Source of the DNA: Spirochaetota bacterium
GTDB lineage: Bacteria; Spirochaetota; UBA4802; UBA5550
Reading direction: 5' to 3'
NCBI GenBank assembly: GCA_017999915.1
Contig: JAGNKX010000004.1
Coordinates: 62,001-126,000, forward strand
DNA: 64,000 bases
The position numbers and the translations under genes were made by a program. Below the pieces are notes generated by a model that saw nothing but the letters and a program-made list of their open reading frames with translations, was not told the DNA's origin and did no database searches. Shown piece by piece: positions 32,889-42,585 of this stretch (positions are counted from its first letter, which is position 1; every line of letters starts with the position of its first letter).

Positions 32889-34655
32889 GTGTTTATTCAA
32901 CCTGAAACGTTAGACCTGATCCGGGACAAGGTTGTCATTCAGGATGTTATCAAGCGGTATGTCCCTTCCTTGAAGAAAAAGGGGAAAAATTATATAGGTC
33001 TGTGCCCGTTCCATAAAGAAAAAACCCCGTCATTTACAGTTACGCCGGAAAAACAGATTTTTTACTGTTTCGGATGCCATACGGGAGGCAATGTCTTTAG
33101 TTTTATATCTAAGATTGAACGCCTGGAATTTCCCGAGAGCGTGAAGTTCGTCGCTGACATGGTCGGTATTGACATCGGCGACGGCAGGAAGAGCGAATCG
33201 ACGATCGTAGAGGCGATGCAGAGGCTAAACCGCCAGGCGGCGGAATTATACCACAGCCATATAAAATCGCCGGCGGGCAAGAAAGGCCTCGCTTATATAA
33301 CCGGCAGGGGAGTAACCCATAAAAGCATCACTGATTTTAAGATCGGTTATGCCCCTGATTCATGGGACTTCTTACTCAGGGCGCTCATAAAAACAGGGAA
33401 GGATCGTGAAGTCGCCGAGTCCCTCGGGCTCATCAAGCCGAGCCAGAAGAGGGTCAACAGCTATTATGATATGTTCAGGGACCGGATCATGTTCCCGATT
33501 TTCGACGCCCCGGGCAACGTGATTGCCTTCGGCGGGAGGACCATCGGCGACGATCCTCGCAAGTATCTCAATTCATCGGAATCGCAGCTATTTAAAAAGC
33601 GCAACGTCCTATACGGCTTTAACCGGGCCAGGGAATCCATAAAGGAGCTGAACCGGGTCATTATCGTGGAGGGCTACCTGGATGTGATAGGGTGCCACCA
33701 GGCCGGCATTGAAAACGTTGTTGCGCCCCTGGGCACCGCCATAACGACGGAGCAGATCAAATTGCTGGGACACTACTGCACGGAGATAATATTTCTTTTT
33801 GACGCCGATTCGGCCGGCCTAAAGGCTGCGGGACGCTCCCTGGAGCTTTCCGAGGACGTGAACGTCAACATAAAAATAGGGATGCTTCCGGAGGATGATC
33901 CCTTCGATTATGTGATCAAAAAGGGGCCCCGTGAATTCATGGCGGTCGTTGACAGGGCCATGGGTCCTGTTGATTTCAGGATAGCCCGCATCATGGACAA
34001 TTATCACAACCTTGGAAGGGTCAATACCCTCAAGCTGCTTTTTGCCGCCATAGCCGACGTGAAGCTGGAAACCGAGAGAGGGGTATATCTGAAAAAGATA
34101 AGCACTCTTCTGGATGTGGATGAAAATTCAGTGCGGACCGATTTCAAGAATTACATTGCCAATCAAAGAGCAGGACTTAGAACTGAACAGCAGCCGAAAA
34201 GTGACCAGGCTGATTTTTTAACACGGAGCTACAGGGACCTGGTAAAGCTCATATGCCATTACCCTGAGCTCATTGAAAAGGCGGTCATCGATTATAACAT
34301 AAACGACATCCCCGATGAATTGTTGCGGTCTATCATGAAAAAGATTGCGGATATGTATTTTGCCGACAGGCAATTTTCAATTGATAAAATATTTGACTTT
34401 TTCACGACCGGTCGAGAAATGGATTTTCTGAACCAGATGTTTAATGAAGATTTTTCAGTGCCCAATCCGGGATCCGCCTACACTGAAATATTTATAAACA
34501 TGAAAGTTCATGAAATTGACGATAAAATTGATAAGTATGCATCTTTAATAAAGTCGTCTCCCGGCGGAAGTTTCCATGAGTATATAACCGAAATCGAGGT
34601 ATTGCGCAGAGAAAAGGAAAAGCTTTCTCAATATATTTACAACAAGGTCATGTAA
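32889..34655 (+). CDS. dnaG: DNA primase
   Basis: A 588-residue primase that makes RNA primers at the replication fork. The zinc-binding CHC2 domain reads LCPFHKEKTPSF and FYCFGCHTGG. The RNA polymerase core includes VIAFGGRTIG, and the TOPRIM domain has IVEGYLDVIG and EIIFLFDADSAG with its acidic metal ligands. The C-terminal helicase-binding part is poorly conserved as usual. The start is GTG 32889; an ATG two bases before is out of frame. It precedes rpoD, the common dnaG-rpoD order, with no rpsU nearby. Confidence 0.96.
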   Translation: MFIQPETLDLIRDKVVIQDVIKRYVPSLKKKGKNYIGLCPFHKEKTPSFTVTPEKQIFYCFGCHTGGNVFSFISKIERLEFPESVKFVADMVGIDIGDGRKSESTIVEAMQRLNRQAAELYHSHIKSPAGKKGLAYITGRGVTHKSITDFKIGYAPDSWDFLLRALIKTGKDREVAESLGLIKPSQKRVNSYYDMFRDRIMFPIFDAPGNVIAFGGRTIGDDPRKYLNSSESQLFKKRNVLYGFNRARESIKELNRVIIVEGYLDVIGCHQAGIENVVAPLGTAITTEQIKLLGHYCTEIIFLFDADSAGLKAAGRSLELSEDVNVNIKIGMLPEDDPFDYVIKKGPREFMAVVDRAMGPVDFRIARIMDNYHNLGRVNTLKLLFAAIADVKLETERGVYLKKISTLLDVDENSVRTDFKNYIANQRAGLRTEQQPKSDQADFLTRSYRDLVKLICHYPELIEKAVIDYNINDIPDELLRSIMKKIADMYFADRQFSIDKIFDFFTTGREMDFLNQMFNEDFSVPNPGSAYTEIFINMKVHEIDDKIDKYASLIKSSPGGSFHEYITEIEVLRREKEKLSQYIYNKVM

Positions 34656-34811
34656 CGGCACTGGACCGGCGCTTTACAAATGGTATATTGAGAGTGTTTT
34701 GTGTCCTAATAATCCAGTATGACATTGTCAAATTTGCTATTTAACAAAGAAGAATAGATAACAGGCGGACTTTGGAAGCAGCATATATTATTTAAAGGAT
34801 ATGATAGCGAC

Positions 34812-36581
34812 ATGAGTAAAAAAGAGATGACGTTGGATGCCGTTCCGGAAGTTAAAAAGCTCATTGAAATAGGTAAGACCAACGGCGAGGTCACCTATGA
34901 TGAGATCAACGACATACTTCCCGACAAGCTGCTCAATTCCGAGAAGATCGATGATGTATTCATTCTTCTCAACCAGTTAGGCATCGAGATGGTGGAGGAA
35001 TCAACGAGAAAAGACCAGTCTCTTCCCGGCGTAAAGAAGAAGAGCAGTACCGCATCGAAAAAGAGCCTTTCCACGCAAACCGAGACGTCACATGTCGATG
35101 ATCCAATACGGCTCTACCTGAAGGAGATCGGAAAGGTGTCCCTCCTTTCGGGAGACCAGGAGGTTGACCTGGCGAAGAGGATCGAAGAGGGCGAGATTCT
35201 CATCGAGGAGACCGTATACAATTCATCTCTGCTCATCAATGACCTCATTAAAAATTACTCCAAGATAAAGAGCGGAAAGATCAAGCTCACCGACGTATTG
35301 AAGGTCAACCGGCTCTATTATTTCTCATCGGTAGACCTGGACAAGCTGGAAAAGAAATTCCACGAGACGATGAAGATCATTATTGAAGAAGACAACAAGA
35401 TGATCCAGTTCGGGAACAAGCTGAAGAAGGTTGATTCGGAGTCCAAGAAGGCGGAGGAATTCAAGGAAAAGATCGAATCCGCCAAGGTGAATATCCGCAA
35501 GACCATCCGGAACCTTGAGATCAACGACAACGAGATAAACAAGCTTTCCGCCAAGATAAAATCCATGGTGGCGCGGATCCAGGAGACCTACGAGTTTTTC
35601 ACCGATATCGAGAAGGACTTCCACCGCGACCTGAAGGAGCTCAAGCACCTGGCGCGCAAGCTTGAAAAAGGCGAGAGCATAACCAAGATCATCAAGGAGC
35701 TGGGGATCAAGAACAAGGACGAGATCCTCGAGGTTATCAAGAACGTGCGCAACAACGAGCGCAAGATTCGCAGGATAGAGCAGGAGGCGGGGGCCACGGC
35801 CGACGAGATCATGGAGTGGGGGCTGCAGATAAACGCGGGTCAGAAGAAGATATCGATCGCGAAAAAGGAGCTCATCAACGCAAACCTGCGTCTCGTCGTT
35901 TCCATCGCCAAGAAATACGCCAACCGCGGCATGCACTTCTTCGACCTTATTCAGGAAGGAAATATCGGCCTCATCAAGGCTGTCGATAAATTCGAATACA
36001 AGAAAGGCTACAAGTTTTCCACCTATGCTACCTGGTGGATACGACAGGCCATAACGCGGGCGATATCCGACCAGGCCAGGACCATCAGGGTCCCGGTCCA
36101 CATGATCGAGCAGATTAACAAGGTCATGAGGGAAACGCGGCTGTTCCAGCAGGAATTCGGAAGGGAGCCGTCCCCGGAAGAGCTCTCCGACAGGCTGGGA
36201 TGGGTGGTTGGCAAGGTAAAGGCGGTAAAGAACGTTGCCCGCGAGCCGATTTCCCTGGAAACGCCGGTGGGCGAGGAAGAAGATTCCCTCCTCGGCGATT
36301 TCATCGAGGACAAGGAGGTCGATTCTCCGGCCAATACCGCCGCCTACCGTCTCCTTTCCGAGCAGATAAACACTGTCCTTTCAACGCTCCCGGCGCGGGA
36401 GCAGAAGGTAATCCGCATGCGCTTCGGGCTTGATGACGGCTATTCCCATACACTTGAAGAGGTAGGCTATGTCTTCAAGGTCACCAGGGAGCGGATACGG
36501 CAGATCGAGGCCAAGGCGCTGCGCCGACTCCGCCATCCGACCAGGGCCCGCAAGCTCAAGGATTATCTGGATCACGCATAG
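34812..36581 (+). CDS. rpoD: RNA polymerase primary sigma factor
   Basis: A 589-residue sigma-70. Region 1.1-like sequence is at the N-terminus, then region 1.2 ([17 protein letters not shown]), a long charged non-conserved insertion of about 230 residues, and regions 2-4. Key parts are [20 protein letters not shown], the -10 recognition [15 protein letters not shown], the region 3 VPVHMIE and the -35 helix-turn-helix [17 protein letters not shown]. All regions needed for a housekeeping sigma factor are present. Ribosome site AAAGGA is somewhat distant from the ATG. Confidence 0.97.
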   Translation: MSKKEMTLDAVPEVKKLIEIGKTNGEVTYDEINDILPDKLLNSEKIDDVFILLNQLGIEMVEESTRKDQSLPGVKKKSSTASKKSLSTQTETSHVDDPIRLYLKEIGKVSLLSGDQEVDLAKRIEEGEILIEETVYNSSLLINDLIKNYSKIKSGKIKLTDVLKVNRLYYFSSVDLDKLEKKFHETMKIIIEEDNKMIQFGNKLKKVDSESKKAEEFKEKIESAKVNIRKTIRNLEINDNEINKLSAKIKSMVARIQETYEFFTDIEKDFHRDLKELKHLARKLEKGESITKIIKELGIKNKDEILEVIKNVRNNERKIRRIEQEAGATADEIMEWGLQINAGQKKISIAKKELINANLRLVVSIAKKYANRGMHFFDLIQEGNIGLIKAVDKFEYKKGYKFSTYATWWIRQAITRAISDQARTIRVPVHMIEQINKVMRETRLFQQEFGREPSPEELSDRLGWVVGKVKAVKNVAREPISLETPVGEEEDSLLGDFIEDKEVDSPANTAAYRLLSEQINTVLSTLPAREQKVIRMRFGLDDGYSHTLEEVGYVFKVTRERIRQIEAKALRRLRHPTRARKLKDYLDHA

Positions 36582-36643
36582 GAGCCGTTGGCCCGGTGCA
36601 TCCCGACAAAAATAAGGATTATCGGGTTTAATACAGGCACGTA

Positions 36644-38950
36644 ATGCGCCAAATCAAAAAAATCGCCATGGTAGGTGCGGGCTCCTGGGGCACCGCGGTC
36701 GCCAAGAATATAGCGGAATCCAAGTCCCATCTTACCGTCGTCATGTGGGCCTACGAGAAGTCCGTTGCCGCGTCCATCAACGCGCAGCATGAGAATATCG
36801 AGTTCCTGCCGGGCATAAAGCTCCCCGTCAATATTATCGCGACCAATGTGCTGCGAGAGGCCGTTGAGGGTTCTGACGTGGTGATCCTCTCGACCCCGTC
36901 GAAGGCGGCTTACGATTTATCGCAGAAAATGGCGCGGTTCATAACCGCCGACATGCATGTGGGTTTTCTTACCAAGGGATTCTGCAAAATTAATGGCCGG
37001 GTCCTCACCATTTCACAGGCCATGGAACTGGCGTTACCGCAGATGGCCGGAAAAATTGTCGCCATATCGGGGCCGAGCCACGCCGAAGAGGTGTCGCAGA
37101 GATTCCATACCTGCCTGAATGTCGGGAGCGACTCTGAAGTGTCCCGCTCTGTCATGGCGGAGCTCCTTAATTCGGAATACGTGCAGGCCCGGGAAACTGA
37201 AAACATCCGCGCAGTTGAAGTGGGCGGTACGCTAAAGAATCCGGCCGCCATAGCAGCAGGCATGATCAGCGCGCTGCCCCGGTGCGGAGATAACCTGGCG
37301 GGAGCTCTCATCTCCGAAGCGCTCAAGGAGATGGTCCGGCTCGGGAAGATCTTCGGTATCAGCGAGGATGCCATGATCGATATATCCGGGCTGGGGGATT
37401 TGGTGGCAACCTCCCTGAGCGAGCATAGCAGAAACCGCCGGTTCGGGAGCGATATAGCAAAGCAGATCATTAGGAAGGGCAGGACCCTTACCCTGTGGGA
37501 CCGGATCATTCTCAGGATCAGGCCGTCCAGCGTCATCGAGCGGATGGGTGGGAAGATGAATTACCTGGCCGAGGGCGCCTACGCCATCGAGCCACTCATT
37601 GAGCTCGCGGAGACTTCCCGTGTGCCGATTCCGGTATACCGGTCGCTCTACGAGGTATTGCTCAATAAAAAAGACCCGTCGCTGCTGATCGAGACCATCA
37701 AGAACCCGTCGAAATTCGAAGATATCTTTTATAACACAAAAATACAGATTTCCGACCGCAAGAAAGGCTTGGAACAGCTCAAGGGCGCCGTGTTCAGGGA
37801 GATGATAATAGGCCGGGTCATGGAGAAGTTCGTCGCGAAAGAGAATAGTAGGCTGCTGCCCCAAAGGCCCGATGATGTTATACGTGATCTTTCGGCTTTC
37901 GCGTCATCCGATTCCGCCGGTGACGGGGAGCGGCGCATCATCAAGGCAATGACCGCTGATACCTATGGGGATTCGATGCGTCGATTGGTTGAATTGTACA
38001 CGGATTCCATCACCGATAATTATACTCCCCTGTTCAAATGGATCATGGCAATTTATATTTTTTTCCTGCGAGTAATCGCCGGGCTTTCGGGTAGAGGGGG
38101 GCGTTTGCTTATCTCCGGGAACATGGGAGAGATCAAGAAATCAAGCAAGTCGGTCAATGTACTGTATGTGAATCGATACAGGGGGATGACGGATTCATTG
38201 ACGATTATGCTCTCCATCATGATCAAGAATCTTCCATTTCCACGATTTTTTATAAGCTCGGAAGCGGCCGGGTCCAGAGACAGATTTATCCTGAAGCGTT
38301 GCGGCGGTTTCGTGGTGGACAGGTCGAAGCTCGGAAATGCGGTGTATCGTGAAACAATCGTGCAGTATCTTGCGACGGTGACAGGTCACGGCGTCCCGAT
38401 GCTCTATTCGGTTTCATACGATCGTGGGGTGGATAACAGGCCGGAAAATGATGAGTTTCTTATGGCTGTCAACGAGTGCCTCTACAGGCACACGGCGGAA
38501 GTGGCCCTCGTCCCGGTTGAGGTGTCATATCTTGGGAAGCCTGCAGGAGCATTCGGTTCCATCAGGTACAGCAGTCTTCTTGCCGATGTGACAGGGATTA
38601 ACTTTTCAAAACCTGTCATGCTGTCGGAATATACCAAGCGGTCTCACATGATAAAGGGCATCCCCGAAACGGTCAGGGGAATATGGAAAAAGGATATGAA
38701 GATATTCCCTCATTATATTATCTGCAAGATCCTGGCCGACAATGACCATTCCGTCAAGGATGATGCCCTGATAAGCCTCGTTAAGCATTACACGTCAAAG
38801 GCGGCCCGCCAATTCGACTATGCTCCTTCAAAGATCGTGAAAAAGGGCCTGCGATATCTCGAAAAGAGCGGTCTTGTATCCGCGGAAAAGGGGCGGATAA
38901 CTTCAACAGACCGGTCAGCGGTGGAATACTTCGCCGCAATCCTTGATTGA
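36644..38950 (+). CDS. gpsA: Glycerol-3-phosphate dehydrogenase fused to a PlsB-like acyltransferase-type domain
   Basis: A 768-residue two-part protein. Residues 1 to about 345 are NAD(P)-dependent glycerol-3-phosphate dehydrogenase: AMVGAGSWGTAVAKN, GPSHAEEV, the catalytic lysine in GGTLKNPAAIAAG and GLGDLVATSLSEHSRNRRFG. After a linker of about 100 residues, residues 450-700 recall glycerol-3-phosphate acyltransferases in order and spacing (NRYRGMTDSLTIML, GGFVVDRSK, VPVEVSYLGKP). The H-x4-D motif is not seen (Asn at the His place), nor the EGxRS motif. So the second half is either inactive or strongly diverged. Convergent to the PLP lyase with a two-base gap. Confidence 0.88.
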   Translation: MRQIKKIAMVGAGSWGTAVAKNIAESKSHLTVVMWAYEKSVAASINAQHENIEFLPGIKLPVNIIATNVLREAVEGSDVVILSTPSKAAYDLSQKMARFITADMHVGFLTKGFCKINGRVLTISQAMELALPQMAGKIVAISGPSHAEEVSQRFHTCLNVGSDSEVSRSVMAELLNSEYVQARETENIRAVEVGGTLKNPAAIAAGMISALPRCGDNLAGALISEALKEMVRLGKIFGISEDAMIDISGLGDLVATSLSEHSRNRRFGSDIAKQIIRKGRTLTLWDRIILRIRPSSVIERMGGKMNYLAEGAYAIEPLIELAETSRVPIPVYRSLYEVLLNKKDPSLLIETIKNPSKFEDIFYNTKIQISDRKKGLEQLKGAVFREMIIGRVMEKFVAKENSRLLPQRPDDVIRDLSAFASSDSAGDGERRIIKAMTADTYGDSMRRLVELYTDSITDNYTPLFKWIMAIYIFFLRVIAGLSGRGGRLLISGNMGEIKKSSKSVNVLYVNRYRGMTDSLTIMLSIMIKNLPFPRFFISSEAAGSRDRFILKRCGGFVVDRSKLGNAVYRETIVQYLATVTGHGVPMLYSVSYDRGVDNRPENDEFLMAVNECLYRHTAEVALVPVEVSYLGKPAGAFGSIRYSSLLADVTGINFSKPVMLSEYTKRSHMIKGIPETVRGIWKKDMKIFPHYIICKILADNDHSVKDDALISLVKHYTSKAARQFDYAPSKIVKKGLRYLEKSGLVSAEKGRITSTDRSAVEYFAAILD

Positions 38951-38952
38951 CA

Positions 38953-40362
38953 TCATACCCTGAACAGGTGCTCGAAGGTGCCGTACAGGACCTGTACGAG
39001 CTGGGATCTGCCTTCAAGAGAGCCCGACAATCCATAGAGGGCGCTGCTCCGGGCAGGGGTTCCTGCCTTATTCCGCGCGTAGTCAACGGCGGCCCGCAGA
39101 TCTTCGATGAGCATATCCCCGATGCCGGGTACCATGGTCTGGGGCATTGTGACGCAGAAATGAATGGCCGCCGGGCTCTGGAGGCCGTTGAAACGCCATC
39201 CCTTTGAAATCATGTAATCGTTCACGTGGAAGATGTCGACTTCCCTGGATCTGAAGCTGATCAGGAAGGTCGGGTCGCCTATTATCTCCAGCTCCCTGAT
39301 GGAGGCGACGCCTTCCCTGATCCGGTCGGCTATTTTCATGATGGCGGATGCGGCCTCGAGGTAGCCGCTCTCGCCGAGGTACACCATCGTCGCCCAGGTT
39401 GAGGCGGTGAGGCCCCCGGACCTGCTGCCGGTCATTGACGGCGATGCGTAAATGCCGCCGGGCCAATGGGCCATCTGGAAGAACTGGTACCTGCGCAATT
39501 TAAGGTTGCGGTAGAGAACGACGGAATTGCCCTTGTGGCCGTAGCCGAACTTGTGGGTGTCGGCCGACATCGATGTGAGACCCGGGAGCCTGAAATCGAA
39601 CACCGGCACCTTGTAGCCCAGCCGTTCGATCCAGGGCAGGATGAATCCGCCGAGACAGCCGTCTATATGGAAGCCGAGATCGTGCTCCAGTGCTACATCG
39701 GAAAGCGCTTCCATCGGGTCGACCAGGCCGTAGGGATAATTGCCCGCGCTGGCGACGATGGCCACCGTGTTTTTGTTTATCAGCTTTTTCACTTCCTCCG
39801 GCTTGACGCGGAAGTCCGTCTCGTCAACGGGCGCGAGGACCATCTTCATACCGAAATATTCACCGGCCTTGTGAAAGGCGGGGTGCGCCGTTATGGGGAG
39901 AATGATCTCCGGGGCGGTGATGTTTTTCTCGACCCTGCCCCTGTCGCGGTAGACCTTCATGGCCATCATGATGCTCTCGCTGCCGCCGAAGGTGACCGAG
40001 CCGCAGATCTCATCGTCTGGATTGTTCTTCTTTACCGCGTCGCCGTTGAGCATCCTGGCGGTCATGGAAATGATCTCGCTCTCGAATTTAGACATGCTCG
40101 GGCACAGGTCCACCTGGAGCACGTTGACATGGGAATAGAGGGAGAACACCTTGTTCAGGAATTCGCGGTGCTCTGCGCCGGCATGGTAATAGGTCCCGGA
40201 AACCTTTCCGTTTGTCCATTTGGCGTTTTCCTCGTCAGACATGGTCCTGAGCTCTTTCAGTATATCTTCCTTGTCCCGTCCGCGCTCCGGCATACGCTCG
40301 TAGCTCTGGAAACGCCCCTTGTAGGGCTTGAAGGGGTCTTTGAATTCCTGCTGATCTGCCAT
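38953..40362 (-). CDS. PLP-dependent lyase, sphingosine-1-phosphate lyase / group II decarboxylase family
   Basis: A 469-residue fold-type I PLP enzyme. It resembles sphingosine-1-phosphate lyase: GTYYHAGAEHREFLNKVFSL, then SHVNVLQVDLCPSMSKFE, then GSVTFGGSESIMMA and HIDGCLGGF. The PLP lysine lies in SADTHKFGYGHKGNSVVLY. Eukaryotic members and Legionella Spl split sphingoid phosphates into phosphoethanolamine and an aldehyde. Bacterial relatives may use other phosphate substrates. No membrane anchor is present. GGAGG precedes the start. The FGGY-kinase gene is 25 bases upstream, which may provide a phosphorylated substrate. Confidence 0.85.
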   Translation of the reverse strand: MADQQEFKDPFKPYKGRFQSYERMPERGRDKEDILKELRTMSDEENAKWTNGKVSGTYYHAGAEHREFLNKVFSLYSHVNVLQVDLCPSMSKFESEIISMTARMLNGDAVKKNNPDDEICGSVTFGGSESIMMAMKVYRDRGRVEKNITAPEIILPITAHPAFHKAGEYFGMKMVLAPVDETDFRVKPEEVKKLINKNTVAIVASAGNYPYGLVDPMEALSDVALEHDLGFHIDGCLGGFILPWIERLGYKVPVFDFRLPGLTSMSADTHKFGYGHKGNSVVLYRNLKLRRYQFFQMAHWPGGIYASPSMTGSRSGGLTASTWATMVYLGESGYLEAASAIMKIADRIREGVASIRELEIIGDPTFLISFRSREVDIFHVNDYMISKGWRFNGLQSPAAIHFCVTMPQTMVPGIGDMLIEDLRAAVDYARNKAGTPARSSALYGLSGSLEGRSQLVQVLYGTFEHLFRV

Positions 40363-40387
40363 GATTGATCCTCCGGTCGTTGCGATT

Positions 40388-42019
40388 CTATTGGTTGGAA
40401 TTTAAGGCTGAGAAAATTTTCTTGGTCCTTTTGAATAACTGGCGATACTGGCCGTACATCTTGTCATAGACGGCCCGGTTCGCCGGGTCGGGATAGAACA
40501 CTTTTTGTATTTTCACCAGGCCGGGAAGCTCCTCCACTCTGCGCAATCCCAGGGTATGGAGCGCCATAAGGGCGGAGCCCCGCAGGGTCGTCCGATCGGG
40601 GTCCTGTACCTGGTGAATCGGCACGCCCAGAACATCGGCATGGATCTGGGCCCAGAGATCGGAAAAAGCTCCGCCGCCGGCGAACCTGAAACTGTTAAAA
40701 GGGCGTCCGGTGAATTTTTCAACCACTTCCTTGGTCCACCGGTTATTATAGGCGAGGCTTTCCAATACCGCCCTGGTCATGTGGGTCCGCTTCGTTGACA
40801 GGGACAGGTTGAAAAATCCCGCGCGAACGTACCCGGCTTCCTCCGGCGCAGCGGTCCCGCTGAACCATGGCATGAAGATGACTCCGCCGCTGCCCGGAGG
40901 CGACTCGGAAGCCATGATATTGGCGCGGAAATACATGTCGTCAGGAGCGGGACCGGTGTCGAAGGCGTCGTTTCCATATATTACGGTATTCAGATAGAAC
41001 TCGAGGGCCTTGCCTCCGACGAGCTGTTCGGCAAAGAGCAGAAACCGGTCCGGCAGTGGGCTGGGCATGGTGGTGATGGAATGGAATATATCGGTCTTCT
41101 TGAAGGGCAGATGGCAGGTCTGTACCAGGGACGTCCCGATATAGATGACTCCCTCAAAATCGATGATTGATCCGGATCCGATGGCGGAGGCCGTGGTGTC
41201 GTTGGAGCCGGCGATAACGCGCGTTGACGGGGAAAGCCCCAGCTCTTTTGCCACCTCGGGGAGGACCGTGCCGATAGACTCCTTGTTGCGGACAAGGTCC
41301 GGCATTTTTTCACGCTCAAGACCGGCAAGCCTGAGCAGGCCTTCATGGTAGTCGGTGGCTCCCCAGGAACGGTTGTCAACGGTCATGAAGGGGACCATGG
41401 TTTCCTGGGAAGCGGCGCACCTGCCGGAGAGGCGCAGGTTGAGGTAATCCATCGGCTCAAGGAACTTCCACGTTTTCCGGTAAATGTCAGGGCGCTCATG
41501 TTTCAGGTAGAGCACGTGACCTATGGAATCGATGCCGGACTTGGTCGGCGCAAAGCCGTTCACACGCACCCATCGGAGCAGCTTGGTTATGCCGTAACCT
41601 TCGATGTTGATTAACCCGCGGATACGCTTCGTGTTATGGGAAGAGCCGCGTGAATCCATCCAGTGGAGCGCGTTCATCAGCGGCTCGCCGTTGGAATCGA
41701 TGGGTACGACGACAAAATACTGGGAATCGCAGATAACAGCGGCGATCCTCTCAGGAGAAACGCCGGAGGCGGTGATGGCCTTCTTCGCCACTTCCTTGAC
41801 GCAGGCCCACCATTCATGGGGATCCTGCTCGGCTCCTCCGTGAGGAAGAATATGGAGAGCGACTTTCGCCGACGCGCTGGCCACTATTTGACCGCCATCG
41901 GACACAACAGCGGCTTTGGGGCCGCCGCTTCCAAGATCGATGGCCAGGACATAGTGATCCGAGTTTGCGGAAGGCGATGATTCTGAACATGGAGAGGCCA
42001 GCGTTGACGTTTCTTTCAT
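40388..42019 (-). CDS. FGGY-family carbohydrate kinase (xylulokinase-like)
   Basis: A 543-residue kinase of the FGGY superfamily. The phosphate-binding start is YVLAIDLGSGGPKAAVV, residues about 27-43. ALHWMDSRGSSHN and AGSNDTTASAIGSG follow, and the C-terminal signature FAGGGAFSDLWAQIHADVLG is intact. The first 25 residues are extra compared with most kinases and of low complexity. The sugar or polyol substrate is not known. The gene overlaps the LOG-like gene by four bases and is 25 bases before the PLP lyase. A shared pathway is inferred. Confidence 0.88.
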   Translation of the reverse strand: MKETSTLASPCSESSPSANSDHYVLAIDLGSGGPKAAVVSDGGQIVASASAKVALHILPHGGAEQDPHEWWACVKEVAKKAITASGVSPERIAAVICDSQYFVVVPIDSNGEPLMNALHWMDSRGSSHNTKRIRGLINIEGYGITKLLRWVRVNGFAPTKSGIDSIGHVLYLKHERPDIYRKTWKFLEPMDYLNLRLSGRCAASQETMVPFMTVDNRSWGATDYHEGLLRLAGLEREKMPDLVRNKESIGTVLPEVAKELGLSPSTRVIAGSNDTTASAIGSGSIIDFEGVIYIGTSLVQTCHLPFKKTDIFHSITTMPSPLPDRFLLFAEQLVGGKALEFYLNTVIYGNDAFDTGPAPDDMYFRANIMASESPPGSGGVIFMPWFSGTAAPEEAGYVRAGFFNLSLSTKRTHMTRAVLESLAYNNRWTKEVVEKFTGRPFNSFRFAGGGAFSDLWAQIHADVLGVPIHQVQDPDRTTLRGSALMALHTLGLRRVEELPGLVKIQKVFYPDPANRAVYDKMYGQYRQLFKRTKKIFSALNSNQ

Positions 42020-42522
42020 TCATCACCCCCCGTTAGAATCTCTTCGATCATGCGGCATACTTCATTGGGATTTTCGGCGGTCATGAAAAGGCCGTCCTCC
42101 TGACCGTCGATATGGATCTGGGGAAATACGGCGCTCCATCCGCCGGCGAAGGAGCAGCATATGACCGGCTTGCCGTAGGTCTTCGCATAGGCCAGCTCGG
42201 AAAGGGTTCCCGATTTGCCGCCGATGGCCACCACGACGTCGGCCGCCAGGATGTTGATGGCGTTTCGCGCGTATCCCATGCCCGTGGGTATCACTATGGA
42301 GCAGAACGGATTTGCCAGTTCCAGGTCCTCGCCCGGGTGAATGCCGATGACGGTGCCGCCCCTTTCTGCCGCCCCGCGGGAGACGGATTCCATGATGCCG
42401 CCGCGGCCGCCGGTTATCAGCACGAAACCATGGTCGGCGATGAAGGCGCCGATCGCGTGAGCTTCTTCCTGGAATCCAATTTCGTCAGATGAACCAATTA
42501 CGACAACCTGCTTTTTCCTCAT
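42016..42522 (-). CDS. LOG/YvdD-like Rossmann protein (TIGR00725 type)
   Basis: A 168-residue SLOG-fold protein. The nucleotide-binding motifs are GGRGGIMESVSRGAAERGG and GGKSGTLSELAYA, the GGxGT..E pattern of LOG-type phosphoribohydrolases. The TIGR00725 group is related to molybdenum-cofactor carriers; the substrate is not established. I start at ATG 42522 behind AGGAG; a longer reading from 42561 lacks support. It overlaps the kinase start by four bases. Confidence 0.82.
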   Translation of the reverse strand: MRKKQVVVIGSSDEIGFQEEAHAIGAFIADHGFVLITGGRGGIMESVSRGAAERGGTVIGIHPGEDLELANPFCSIVIPTGMGYARNAINILAADVVVAIGGKSGTLSELAYAKTYGKPVICCSFAGGWSAVFPQIHIDGQEDGLFMTAENPNEVCRMIEEILTGGDE

Positions 42523-42585
42523 GGGTAACTCCTGTGGTACGCAGAGGACGGAGCGCGACATGCGCCATAACCGGCAAGGCTTTTG

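Noticed and set aside
35325-36101. 258-codon open frame opposite rpoD
   Set aside because: A Leu/Val-rich shadow of the charged sigma-factor helices.
39466-40368. 300-codon open frame opposite the PLP lyase
   Set aside because: It is a shadow of a gene with clear family motifs; no independent support.
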